A stretch of 64,000 nucleotides of DNA from Galeopsis tetrahit (taxonomy: Eukaryota; Streptophyta; Magnoliopsida; Lamiales; Lamiaceae): the NCBI GenBank assembly GCA_963675135.1, contig OY776122.1, positions 14,492,881 to 14,556,880 on the forward strand, read 5' to 3'. The position numbers were made by a program, and so were the translations under genes. This document shows positions 54,622 to 64,000 of the stretch, piece after piece. Positions within the stretch are counted from its first letter, which is position 1. The number at the start of each line of letters is the position of its first letter. The notes beneath the pieces were generated by a model. That model was not told the origin of the DNA, searched no databases, and worked only from the letters and a program-made list of their open reading frames with translations.

Positions 54622-55432
54622 ATGGGAATCCAGATCCATGGCGCCGTCTACTCAACTGCAACAATGAGAGTTTTCGCTTGTCTCTACGAGAAAGACCTCG
54701 ATTTCCAGTTCGTTCCCATCAACATGGGCACCGGTGACCACAAGAAGCAGCCTTTCCTTTCCCTCAATGTAAGCATATAACAATCAACCCTCCCTAAAAC
54801 CACCTATTTCAAAATCTTTCAAATGCAACTTTATTAATAAAATAACTTAATTTTCAAACCTTGTGTTGCAGCCATTCGGCCAAGTCCCGGGCTTTGTAGA
54901 TGGAGACCTCAAGCTCTCTGGTAAGTCAATAATATTTTCTCGATTCATAATCAAACAATGTAACTAACTCTGATTTTCGTACACAGAATCAAGGGCCATC
55001 AATCAGTACATAGTGAATACTTACAGCGACAAAGGAACACCGTTGATCTGCAACGATCTAAAGAAGATGGCAGTCGTCTATGTTTGGTCAGAGGTGGAGA
55101 GTCAGAAGTACGAACCTCCAGCATTTAAATTAGTCTGGGAACTTGCTATTAAGCCAATGCTGGGGATGGTTACCGACGATGCTGTTGTGGAGGAGCAAGA
55201 ACCTGTGCTGGCTAAGGTTCTTGATGTGTACGAAGCTCGATTGTCTGAATCCAAGTACTTGGGTTGCGACTGCTTCACTCTAGCTGATCTTCATCATCTC
55301 CCAACACTGATGTATTTGATGGGAACACGTGTTAAGGCCCTTTTTGAGGCGCGCCCTCACGTGCGAGCTTGGAGTGCAGATATCATGGAAAGGCCAGCCT
55401 GGCAGAAGGTTCTTGCCACGAAAGAAGCTTAG
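54622..55432 (+). CDS. GSTF: Phi-class glutathione S-transferase, complete
   Basis: Three exons: 54622-54768, 54872-54920 and 54987-55432, with GT-AG introns (GTAAGC...TTGCAG and GTAAGT...ACACAG). They give 213 residues. The 49-bp second exon is typical of phi-class genes. The N-terminal thioredoxin-like domain has the catalytic Ser11 (VYSTATMRV), HKKQPF near 40-45, FGQVPGF with the cis-Pro at 55, and E66-S67 in ESRAI for the glutathione glutamyl group. The C-terminal helical domain has the TLADLHH capping box. It conjugates glutathione to electrophiles or binds flavonoids as a cytosolic carrier; the substrate cannot be told from sequence. A near-identical gene end lies at 1-203, so the locus is a tandem GST cluster split by about 54 kb of mobile DNA. 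Confidence 0.95.
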
Positions 55433-56699
55433 AGACATTCTCTTGCTCTGTTTTTCACATGCAATTTTTATCCTGACTTTAAATTGTAAGCTTACCGTGT
55501 TATATCTGGAATAAAATTATATCAGTTGAAATATGTCTCATGTTTAAATTCCACTTTGTGCATTAATTTGATTTGCAAATTGCAATGGACAATATAATGA
55601 CATATACCGATGTCAACTCAGTCAGATATCACAAAAGAGGAGACATAATCATCGACTCGTGCCTCAAAGAAACGAAAAATATTTAGAGCCCGAAAAACAT
55701 GGATGAACTTGTCTGAGTTATTTAGCTTCAACTGACGAGGAAATGTTATCACTTACTACCTCTTATGGCCATCATTTGGGAAAATTAATCTAATAGCTTC
55801 ATTATCACAACAATTGTCCCACCATGTCACATCAATTAAAGCATTGAAGGGAATCAACAACAATTACATATAATAATCCCATTATTTAAAGTGAGAAGTT
55901 CATTTAGGAACCCACTTTGTCCTAATTTAAGATATCATCACACAAAAAAACCATATCGGCCAGATTACAAAGCATTAGATTCTTTCTTTATTAAAACAAG
56001 CATTGACAAAGAAGCAATTACGTACAGGTCGAAAATTTCATGCAAACTTAACTAATCCTAAATATTAGTAACAGTAAACTGTGCTACAATTTATCTAAAA
56101 CAGCAAACCTTTGCAGCTAATGCAGAGCATTCAAGGCTTGGGTCTACGAGTAATAAATAAATAAAATATCCATAATGTTCCAATGTTATCTTGCTTTAAG
56201 GATTTTTTTTTTTCCTTACTTTATCCGAACCATTGAGCAGAGCTGACATACGACCATGGGTTATTGCATTTTTCGAGATCATTATCTCTCTTTGAGAAAC
56301 TCAGGTAACCAGCATTGAGAGAACTCATTCAAGTTTGTTAATTCAAATGTTAACTAGGACTAGCATATAGTATACTCCTATGTTCCCTAGTAAGTGTCCC
56401 AAGTGATTGAAGGATTTATGATGAATAAACTTGAAAATATTTGCTCTAATCCATTCAGTCAAGGATCGAAAAAGTGAGTAATAAAGACACGATTAGAGCA
56501 AGAGAGAGGCGATAACTCAAATGCCGACTAAAGCACTTATCTAACATTTCAAGTCACAGTACAGCACTCCTGGTACATAGGCCTGTCAAAACATGGAAAC
56601 CCAATTTAATATATGTACAAGTTAGAGAGTGAAAAGACTTACTTCCATCAACAAGACATTTTTTTTTTTTTTTTTCAAACACGAGTTCAAGCAAGAAAT
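55433..56699. other. GST 3' UTR and intergenic DNA
   Basis: The first ~90 bases are alike to 204-290 and include the 3' UTR. The rest is AT-rich with no gene; T runs near 56205 and 56660. Confidence 0.5.
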
Positions 56700-58094
56700 T
56701 TAGGCTGCGAATTCAAGGAGGTGTTTCAAATTTTCAAGTCCAATTGTGCTACTACCCATATCCTTCTTCAGCCCTCTATCTTTCGCCAATTTTCGAACTA
56801 TCTCCACATCACTCCACCTTCCCTTTTCAGCATACAAATTAGACAGCATAACATAATATGCATGATTCTGTGGCTCCAATTCCACGAGTTTCCAAGCAGC
56901 AAATTCACCCAATTCATAGTTTCCTTGAGCTTTGCAGCCAGCAAGCAGGGCGCCCCAAATACTCACAGTAGGTTCAAATGGCATCTCTTCAATCAACCTA
57001 AGAGCCTCATCTAAACAGTTAGAACGCGCTAAAAGATCAACCATACAGCTATAGTGCTTCACACTAGGAGGAAATCCATATTTTTGATTAACTAATGAAG
57101 AGAACATCCCTCGCCCTTCATTCACAAAACCTGAATGCACACACGCACAAAGCACTGCAATCAAAGTCACATCATCAGGTTTCACCCCGTCATCTTCCAT
57201 CTTCAAAAACCACTTAACAGCTTCACTTCCACTCTTAGATAGAGCTAAACCTTTAATAACAGCATTCCAAGTGAACACATTCTTCTCACTCATTTCCTCA
57301 AAAACGCCAATTGCTTCCTTGATCCGCCCACACCTCCCATACATATCAATCAATGCAGTACCCAAAATCACATCCAATTCCCATCCACTCCTTCTCACAT
57401 GCTCGTGAATCCACACGCCTATATCCAAAGCCCCGTAACCTGCACAAGCCGCCAAAACATTCACTGCAGTCACCTGATTAGGCATCACACCTTCACTTCT
57501 CATCCTCTGAAATGCAATCAAGGCATCATTAAACTTTCCAGCATCTTTAAACCCCGAAATTACAATAGTCCATGAAACCACATCTCTCACAGGCATTTCA
57601 TCAAACACCTTCCCACACAACCCCATATCCCCACATGCAGCATACAAGTTCAGCAAAGAATTTCCAACATACACATCACTTGCAAAACCCAATCTGATTA
57701 TCTGGGCATGCACCGATACCCCTTCTTTAATCAATTCCAAATCAGACAAAGCTTTTAGCACAAAAGGAAAAGTGTAATGATTCACGGGAATCGAATTCCT
57801 GTGCATGTGGGAGTATATTACCTGAGATTTATGAGGAGCGCTAGAATGAGAAAAGGCTCTTAGAAGATTGTTGCAAATGAAAGTGTGGGGTTTTACAAGG
57901 TTGTTTATGTAAAGAGGGAAAGCGGCGGAGCTAAGAAGGTTTAGCGATTGGGAAGCGGTGATAAAACTGGCGCCAACGGTGGTGTCAGATCTTAGATTTT
58001 GGATAATTACCTGCGTTAGAATTTGATGAAGGTGGGATCGAGCTTTGCAGCGAGTGGTTGTGAGGTGGATGATTGCTCCCCTTGCAACTGTCAT
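56700..58094 (-). CDS. Pentatricopeptide repeat protein, PLS class with E domain
   Basis: 464 residues, no intron, from ATG 58092-58094. After a basic, Ser/Thr-rich N-terminus (possible mitochondrial or plastid targeting) come about eight PPR motifs of P, L and S length: NHYTFPFVLKAL, DVYVGNSLLNLYAACGDM, DVVSWTIVISGFKDAGKF, NQVTAVNVLAACAGYGAL, DVILGTALIDMYGRCGRI, NVFTWNAVIKGLA, DDVTLIAVLCACVHSGFV. The E domain follows (VSIWGALLAGCKAQGNYELG, AYYVMLSNLYAEKGRWSDVE). There is no E+ or DYW part, so it would need a partner deaminase if it is an RNA-editing factor. Such proteins bind single organelle RNA sites. The gene is short for the class but open, and a 70-bp stray copy lies at 53680. Confidence 0.93.
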   Translation of the reverse strand: MTVARGAIIHLTTTRCKARSHLHQILTQVIIQNLRSDTTVGASFITASQSLNLLSSAAFPLYINNLVKPHTFICNNLLRAFSHSSAPHKSQVIYSHMHRNSIPVNHYTFPFVLKALSDLELIKEGVSVHAQIIRLGFASDVYVGNSLLNLYAACGDMGLCGKVFDEMPVRDVVSWTIVISGFKDAGKFNDALIAFQRMRSEGVMPNQVTAVNVLAACAGYGALDIGVWIHEHVRRSGWELDVILGTALIDMYGRCGRIKEAIGVFEEMSEKNVFTWNAVIKGLALSKSGSEAVKWFLKMEDDGVKPDDVTLIAVLCACVHSGFVNEGRGMFSSLVNQKYGFPPSVKHYSCMVDLLARSNCLDEALRLIEEMPFEPTVSIWGALLAGCKAQGNYELGEFAAWKLVELEPQNHAYYVMLSNLYAEKGRWSDVEIVRKLAKDRGLKKDMGSSTIGLENLKHLLEFAA

Positions 58095-58296
58095 TCGAAG
58101 AAAATGAGTGGCTTGTTCAGTTATGAGAGTTCATCAATTGGATATGGATCAGGTTTCAATTTCGAAAAGGCGAAGAATGAATATGAAGAAACGCAGAAAA
58201 AGGGTTTAATATATATTTATAGGAACGAAGGCATCACCAAACCGCAAGGAAGGTTGTTTCCACCATGTTAAACACAAAACAGTCTACGACCCCACG

Positions 58297-58430
58297 CTCT
58301 CTTACGCATTTCATCGAACAGATTATCTACGCATTCAAAAAAAAAAGACAAAAAAGAGTTCTTCTCTCTTACGCATTTCATCGAACAGATTATCTACGCA
58401 TTCAAAAAAAAAAAGACAAAAAAGAGTTCA
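58297..58430. repeat. 67-bp tandem duplication beside the tRNA gene
   Basis: CTCTCTTACGCATTTCATCG to AAAAAAGAGTT occurs twice in a row (from 58297 and 58364), ending at the tRNA 3' flank. Confidence 0.9.
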
Positions 58431-58434
58431 AAAT

Positions 58435-58505
58435 TGCGCATCCAGGGAATCGAACCCTGGTCAGTACCGTGGGAGGGTACTATGATACCACTACACCAGA
58501 TGCGC
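58435..58505 (-). tRNA. trnG-CCC: tRNA-Gly (CCC)
   Basis: The minus strand folds as a complete cloverleaf: acceptor GCGCATC/GATGCGC, D arm with GTGTAGTGGTATCAT (A box), anticodon stem GTACC/GGTAC with loop CTCCCAC (anticodon CCC), T arm CAGGG/CCCTG with TTCGATT (B box), discriminator A. The downstream flank has T runs for RNA polymerase III termination. No intron. Decodes GGG glycine codons. Confidence 0.95.
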
Positions 58506-58989
58506 TTTTTGTTACAGTTCGTGTATTTAATATATTTATAGGTTTCCCTATTCTTATTGATTAACGATGTATCTTGGTCTTGGGTCATAACTATAGTTTG
58601 TACCAAATAGTATCCACATAAAATATGCACGTCTTTTTTTGTTGGGTTATCTGCATAAAGTAAATCTGTTTTTTTTTTTTATATATACAGAAAATAACCG
58701 CACATAATTTATGTCATTTTTACTTGATTTTTTTAATTTTGTTTTTAGGTTGGGAATAAGATCCAAACAAATACAATCAAAACATATCTAAGCTCTAGAT
58801 CTTTAACTTGAGGTAGATCAAATCGAACAACGCTGTCTCATCCAATTATGGGGAAATGGAAAGATGGGAGAATCTTTTTCCCACAAATAAGCTCAAATCT
58901 CCATTCTCAAAAGAGATAAATACCCACACATTAAGGTACTCTCAAATCAAGAAATTTAGTTGTGGTGTTCTTGCTACACTTGTCTCATG
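58506..58989. other. Intergenic DNA
   Basis: AT-rich, no gene. The end grades into the copia fragment. Confidence 0.45.
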
Positions 58990-59253
58990 CTAAATACCAT
59001 TAGAAGTACAATAGGCAATAATATAAGAGTTAATAAATTCAGTGCCTTTGTCATTTCTAATTTTCACAATAGGTTCTCCTTTCTCTACTTGGATCCTCTT
59101 TAATAGTTCAGGGAGCTTCTGCTGAGTTTCACTCTTCTTGTATAAGAAGACAACCCAAGTAAACTTGGAGTAGTCATCTACAACAATGAGGGTATACTTC
59201 CTCCCTGCACTCCTATAAGAGGAAACCATTTGACTACTACTTAGCTGACACAA
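58990..59253 (-). pseudogene. Ty1/copia integrase fragment, inverted
   Basis: Minus-strand frame with RKYTLIVVDDYSKFTWVVFL, KKSETQQKL and IRNDKGTEFINS: the copia integrase core around its first two catalytic Asp residues. It lies head to head with the plus-strand protease part at 59260-60062, so the domain order of a normal copia pol has been inverted here. Confidence 0.88.
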
Positions 59254-59259
59254 ATAACA

Positions 59260-60062
59260 AATCAGACCAGTCCAAGGTGTTAACTGGTAAGATTTGGTTC
59301 TGTGATGCCCGAGGGAAATAACTCAAGTGCTCAAGGTTGTTCAAACGACCAATGTATATGTGGGTTCCCAAGGGTAGTACTAACAACCAAGGACCCAAGA
59401 CAAAATGGGTACCTAAGACTTAACTTTTCTTGCAGGAAAGGAGGGACCTATACAGAAGAGGAGGTCTAGCAGGAGAGATATGGTACATAGATAGTGGATG
59501 CTCAACCCATATGATTGGAACCAAAGACCTGCTGACCAACTACACAGAAAAGAAAGGTCCAAAAGTCTTCTTTGGTGATAACGCGCACGGTAACACAAAA
59601 GGATATGGCACCCTTAAAAATGGTGACATTGAGTTACATGATGTATCATATGTAGAAGGTTTAAAGTTTAATTTATTATCTGTTTCTCATTTTTGTGACA
59701 CGGGTTACTCAGTAAAATTCTCTAAAGATGAGTGTCTCATAAGTGATAAAAGAACACAACAAAACCTTCTAACAAGATCTAGAAAAGGAAGTATGTATCT
59801 TGCAAATTGGAACAGCTGTCCTAAGGATACATGTCTGCTTGTGAAGAGCCCTAAAGATGTCAGCTGGCTATGGCACAAACGTCTTAGTCATCTGAACTTT
59901 AAAACTATGAACAAGTTAGCAAGGGAATCCTTAGTTGATGGTCTGCCTAAAGAACTCTACTGTAAAGATCAGGTTTGTGATGCATGTCAACAAGGAAAGC
60001 AAACAAAGGTCTCTTTCAAGACCAAGAAGACAGCATCAACCAGCAGAAAAAAAAAATTGTAA
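59260..60062 (+). pseudogene. Ty1/copia protease and pre-integrase fragment
   Basis: The plus-strand frame has MWVPKG and TKWVPKT upstream of a stop near 59422. Then comes the protease (IWYIDSGCSTHMIG, active DSG; SYVEGLKFNLLSVSHFCD) and the pre-integrase zinc motif (WHKRLSHLNF through VCDACQQGKQ). It breaks off in KKTASTSRKKK, just where the integrase should start. No gag, RT or LTR adjoins it. Confidence 0.9.
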
Positions 60063-60100
60063 TATTAGAGTAAAAATTGCAATATTAGAGTAAAAATTGC
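60061..60100. repeat. 20-bp direct duplication before the tRNA pseudogene
   Basis: AATATTAGAGTAAAAATTGC occurs twice, at 60061-60080 and 60081-60100; the second runs into the tRNA copy. Confidence 0.9.
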
Positions 60101-60156
60101 GCATCCAGGGAATCGAACCCTGGTCAGGTACTATGATACCACTACACCAGATGCGC
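60098..60156 (-). pseudogene. tRNA-Gly pseudogene lacking the anticodon
   Basis: The same as the tRNA at 58435-58505 except that 12 bases, the anticodon loop and the 3' half of its stem, are gone. A and B boxes are intact, so it could still be transcribed, but not function. Confidence 0.92.
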
Positions 60157-60699
60157 TTCTTGTAATCCTTGATGCTTGTTCGAATATATCTGTAGCTTCT
60201 TCACTTATTGGTGCTACAAAAGCTAAGAACAAATAAAGAAACGGGGAAAAATGGTTTAATAATAATTAGTAATTCTACCTTCAATGCACCATTTAAATAT
60301 TGATAATTTTTTTCATGCAGTTATATAGTGTGAGACGAATTTTGATCAAGTTAAATTTATGTTTGATGCGTCCAACTGAAACACACGGCAAAATTACGGA
60401 ACTAACCTTAAATCAATCGGTGTAAACGACATTGTGCAAACCTACTTCAGAGCTGATGTGTGCCCCTATACTTGCAAGACACTCTGGAGAGATCTCCGGC
60501 GCGAGAACTCCAACACTTAAATCTGAAAATCGGCGATTTCAAGATATTTTCAAAGAACACTCAATCATGGGGTGATAATGCCCTTTTTGGATGCAATACA
60601 AATATTAATGTATGTGTATGAACGAATGGAGTGTATGCTTCAATCATGAACAATCAGATAATAACTCTTGTTATTTGGCTTCGCATCGTGTGTTATTAG
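60157..60699. other. Intergenic DNA
   Basis: Mixed-composition DNA with no clear frame. 60365-60560 is less AT-rich and could be part of the oligopeptidase relic or another worn gene, but I could not place it. Confidence 0.35.
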
Positions 60700-61011
60700 A
60701 ATCAAGATGCTCAAGAAGCTAATGACTTGAATCTTTTGGACATTACCTTCTAGAGTGAAAGGTTTCATGAATCAAAGTATGAAATAAATGGGGAAGAATT
60801 GAGACCTTACTTTCCATGGCCTAAAGTCATGGATGGACTCTTTAGTCTTGCAAATAAATTGTTTGGGATCAATGTTGAACCAACCGATGGTTTAACTCCA
60901 ATTTGAATTAATGGTGTTAGATTTTATCACGTCAATAATTTAGCAGCTAGGACCTTTTCTATTGCATATCAAAATCATTTATATTCTAGATCCTTGGGGA
61001 CAAGGATCTAA
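60700..61011 (+). pseudogene. Oligopeptidase A (M3 metallopeptidase) fragment
   Basis: One frame reads NQDAQEANDLNLLDITF, stop, SERFHESKYEINGEELRPYF and PWPKVMDGLFSLANKLFGIN, then VEPTDGLTPI, stop, INGVRFYHV and a worn PYSR-like end. This is the region of plant oligopeptidase A/thimet oligopeptidases with EELRPYF, PKVxDGLFSL, GLAPVW and VRFYxV, upstream of the HExxH zinc site. Both internal stops fall where the family has Trp (TGG to TAG and TGG to TGA). No other exon or splice site was found. It is a relic; the parent enzyme degrades short peptides in cytosol or organelles. Confidence 0.82.
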
Positions 61012-61042
61012 AAAAAATAGGGAGTGTTTTCATGGGTATAAG

Positions 61043-61615
61043 TGTTGGATATGGCCACATTTGGGGTCTAGCCCATTTAATTATTTAATTTTTATTGTGC
61101 TTTTAATATTTTGTATTTTAAGCTCAATTGTATTTAGGTTATCTAATTACTTTTAGGTTTAGACAAGTGTAATTGGAAATGAGAATGGAAGCCGAAAATA
61201 TTTACAGTCTCTCATCCCTCTCGGCTCTTTCACTCTCTAATCATTCTATCTCTCTCAATATCCCTTCTATCTATTCAATTATTAATTATTTAAAAAATTA
61301 TAAAAAAAAATATATGAATTTCAAGTGTAGTGACAGTATCACTACACAAGTTTGGTGGTTTCCAATTCAAAGGTTTTTTTTTTTTATGTTTGTTAATGGA
61401 AGAACTCATGGGGTTGGTTATATCCTTTTAGAATTCTCTTTTCAGTTATATGTATTTAATAGGAAATAAATATTCAAATTATTATTTACCATATCTTGTA
61501 AATATTTCCTTTTATTTGTTTGTTATTATTTCCTTGTAAATCTCTTGTACCTTGACTATATATATTTGATCTTCCCAATCACCTCATTAACGGTGATCTC
61601 ATACCTATTCTCACA
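61043..61615 (+). repeat. Ty1/copia LTR (5' LTR of a truncated element)
   Basis: Begins TGTTGGATATGGCC and ends ATTCTCACA directly before a primer site. Contains TATATATATTTGATC near the 3' end. No second LTR in the window. 573 bp. Confidence 0.7.
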
Positions 61616-61624
61616 TGGTATCAG
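61616..61624 (+). promoter_or_regulatory. Copia primer-binding site
   Basis: TGGTATCAG, complementary to the 3' end of initiator tRNA-Met, as in most plant copia elements. Directly after the LTR. Confidence 0.8.
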
Positions 61625-61725
61625 TCAAACTCACCTAAACCCTAGCCGTCACTCATAGCCTCACGCTAAATTCTTCCTCTCCTTCTCCTTTCACCGTCGT
61701 CGCCCGTTCCTCCCCTTCCGGCGCC

Positions 61726-62448
61726 ATGGCAGACTCCTCCTCCTCTCTTCCCCTTAACACTCTCGTTCACATGTTTACCGTGAAGCTTTCTGCGTCAAAC
61801 TATCTTGTTTGGCGTAATCAGATCGTTCCTGTTCTCACCAGCCACGATCTATTCTCCCACGTTGATGGTTCTTGCCCAGAACTGCCCAAAACCGTCAAGT
61901 CCGATGGCAAGGATGTCCCAAACCCGGATTATACTGCCTGGTTTGCGTTGGATCAGAAGATTCTTAGCCTTATTCTCTCTTCTCTCTCTAAAGACACCAT
62001 GGCCGAAGTCATCGGCCTCACCTCATCTCGATCTGTCTGGACAGCCATCGCGGAGGCCTTTAGTCATTCCTCTGCCTCTCGCCTCAACTAGTTACGTGGT
62101 GAATTGTTCAACCTCCGTCGTGGCACCTCCTCGGTTGATGAATATAGCAAGAATTTTCGACTTCTCGGTGACCAGTTGGCCTCTATTGGTCGCCCTGTCG
62201 ATGCCGTTGATAAGAGTCATTAGTTCTTAAACGGTCTCGGCCCTCAGTTTCTTGGTTTCTCTGACACCCGTATGTCTATGACCTCGATGCCTCCTTTTCG
62301 CGATCTGGTTCATCAGGCTGTTAGTTTTGACCTTATGCAGCGTTCCATGGACGCCCCAACCGCTCATGTTCCTTCTTTTGCCACTGATTGGCGCTCTGGC
62401 TCCTCGCAGCCCCGATCTTTCTCTCATGCTCGCACCTCTGGTCATTGA
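61726..62448 (+). pseudogene. Ty1/copia gag, stop-ridden and truncated
   Basis: MADSSSSLPLNTLVHMFTVK, then LSASNYLVWRNQI and SSRSVWTAIAEAF are typical copia gag. After a TAG (62089-62091) the frame continues with LRGELFNLRRGTSSVDEY and, after a further TAG (62221-62223), FLNGLGPQF. It stops at 62448; the zinc knuckle, protease and pol are missing. Confidence 0.87.
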
Positions 62449-63046
62449 TTAGTGTGAAAATTGCTAGAAATTCATGGATTTATTTTGCTTAATTTGATAG
62501 GATTTCTTGCATTATTTACACTAAATTGACTAATTGCACTTGATTTGGAGAAATGGTGTTGTTTATTATTTTTATAGGAAAAATAGCATTTTTTGTGCAA
62601 AACACGCCTCATTTATATTGTGGAGTCAATCGAAGGAAGAAATCGAGAAGGAGTCGAAACGAGAAAAAATTGAAAGTTGAAATTATTTGGGCTTAGCAAT
62701 TAATTTAAACTGTTTAGGCCCAAATCATGAGCCCATCTCATGCAACAACCCATTTTAATTCCACCCATTCTTTTGGGGCTCAAGTGAATTGAAGCCTAAG
62801 GGCCCACACTCATTTGGAGAAAGGGGAACCACACGTAAAGGAAGGGATGGGGTATATACCCCTCCAGGTTTGTTAGATACACTCCACCGATTTCCATACT
62901 CCCCCATTTATTGAGCTTAGATACATGCACCCCCCCTGAAAAGACTCCAGTACCCTTTGACCATTATTGGAGCCAAAAAATATGGTAAAGATACACTCCA
63001 TCGTATCACTCCATATCACTCCATCCCAAATTCAAAAAACTCTTCA
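62449..63046. other. Unplaced, possibly LTR-like DNA
   Basis: Starts TGATTAGTGTGAAAATTGC and has LTR-like composition up to about 62850, where a TATATACCCC sequence begins what may be the promoter region of the next gene. No frame. The relation to the copia fragment is a truncation joint. Confidence 0.35.
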
Positions 63047-63106
63047 AAGGCGAACGACGGCGAACGGCGAACGGCGGCGAACGACGAACGACTTAGAGCA
63101 GAAGCA

Positions 63107-64000
63107 ATGGAGCTACCCCCGAATGTTAAACGTACGTTGCGTAGATGTTTTTGAATTTTTTTGTTTTTTTACAAGAATGAAGTTTTTTGTTTTTTTTTTT
63201 GCATTTTTCTGTATGGGCATGAAGTGTTTCGTAGTTGTTTTGCACTTAATGGGTTTATTTCGTGTTGTATTTGAGTACAAATTCGAAGATTGTTGTAGAA
63301 TTTGATTTGTGGTTTCTTGTTAAACTAGGGTTTATATTTCGTATGTGGTTTCTTAGATTTGTGGTGAAAACTAGTATGGGGTGTAAAAATTACAAAGCGA
63401 ATGATATTGGGTTTTGTCATAATAATAATGGATCGACTTCAAATCGACGGACCAGGCTCGATTGTAATGTTTCTCGCCGACTCTGGTCCATCGATCGAAT
63501 GATGTTTGGTCGACTCTTTACTGTCGACCGGATGTACATTCATCGATTATTTGTCGTCGATCGTATTTGTGGAGGGTAGTTTCTCTTTATGTTTATGTTT
63601 TTTGCAGATGCATTTCTCAGATTTTGAATTATGTTTATGTTTTTTGCAGTGTACAAGAGAACTAGACCAACGGCGTCTAATAGGAAGAAAAACGAGGAGC
63701 TTCACAAAAAACCAGAAGAAGTTGCCCCTCCTCCACAACAAGAAACTCCCCACCCTCCACAAGAACAACAAACTCCCCCTCTTCCACAACAACAACAAAC
63801 TCCCCCTCCTCCACAACAACAACAAGAAACTTCCCCTCCACAACAACAACAAGAAACTTCCCCTCCACAACAACAACAAGAAACTCCCCCTCCTCCACAA
63901 CAACAACAAAATCCCCCTTCTCCACAACAACAAGAACAAGAAGCTCCCCCTCCTCCACAACAAGGACAAGAAGCTGCCCCTATTCCACAACAACAACAAG
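63107..64000 (+). CDS. Proline/glutamine-rich protein gene, 5' part
   Basis: Exon 1 starts at ATG 63107 and ends at 63131 before a GTACGT donor; exon 2 starts at 63651 after TTTTTTGCAG and runs off the window. The split codon keeps one frame: MELPPNVK, then LYKRTRPTASNRKKNEELHK, then tandem units of PP-QQQQ-ET type (63720-64000). The basic patch KRTRPTASNRKK could be a nuclear signal. The PQ tract is low complexity, about 30-39 bp per unit, and expected to vary in length. GC-rich GCGAACGACG repeats (63050-63091) lie in the leader. Family unknown; the conserved part would lie beyond the window. A mobile-element gene is possible. Confidence 0.5.

Noticed and set aside
63547..63999. Minus-strand frame of about 150 codons rich in Leu, Trp, Arg and Gly
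   Set aside because: It is the mirror of the Pro/Gln repeat on the plus strand; the plus frame has splice support and sensible composition.

Overview
This is nuclear DNA of a flowering plant, almost certainly a eudicot. The genes are few and have introns, the interstitial repeats are of the plant telomere type (TTTAGGG), and the mobile elements are plant lineages: Stowaway-type MITEs with CTCCCTCCGT ends, an L1-type LINE with a C-terminal RNase H, an Athila-like Ty3/gypsy element primed by tRNA-Asp, Ty1/copia fragments and a CACTA transposon. The sequence does not identify the species.

Few genes look functional. They are a complete three-exon phi-class glutathione S-transferase (54622-55432), whose near-identical relative is cut by the left window edge (1-203); a PLS-class PPR protein with an E domain (56700-58094, minus); a tRNA-Gly(CCC) (58435-58505, minus); a pseudokinase plus KEN-like protein related in layout to the IRE1/RNase L C-terminus (28438-29556, minus), with a wrecked paralogue at 18142-19386; and the start of a proline/glutamine-rich gene running off the right edge. 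A frameshifted beta-propeller-like gene (600-1537), an oligopeptidase A fragment (60700-61011), a tRNA-Gly pseudogene (60098-60156) and a 70-bp copy of part of the PPR gene (53680-53750) are relics.

Layout. From 1.8 to 11.3 kb lie MITEs, a tandem array with telomere-like motifs, a 1.4-kb inverted-repeat element and a poly(A)-tailed retroelement. From 11.5 to 17.65 kb is a full-length LINE. From 18 to 30 kb are the two KEN-like loci, two long-TIR elements with 9-bp or 8-bp flanking repeats, and more MITEs. Three markers (A at 3.4 kb, B at 8.9 kb, C the KEN-like locus at 18.1 kb) recur in the same order at 24.1, 25.9 and 28.4 kb, so this part is an old tandem segmental duplication stretched by insertions. 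From 31.2 to 32.6 kb is a non-LTR-like element carrying a hAT element. From 32.66 to 53.07 kb is one gypsy element; its gag is split by a solo LTR (38820-40459) and its 5' LTR by a 9.6-kb CACTA element (42367-52013) that appears to carry host gene exons. From 53 to 64 kb is the gene-bearing part plus rearranged copia debris.

The best leads are the KEN-like pair, a family of three poly(A)-tailed non-autonomous elements sharing a hairpin box, the paired palindromes just upstream of the TATA box in the gypsy-type LTRs, and the exon cargo of the CACTA element. No multi-gene defence or biosynthetic system is visible.
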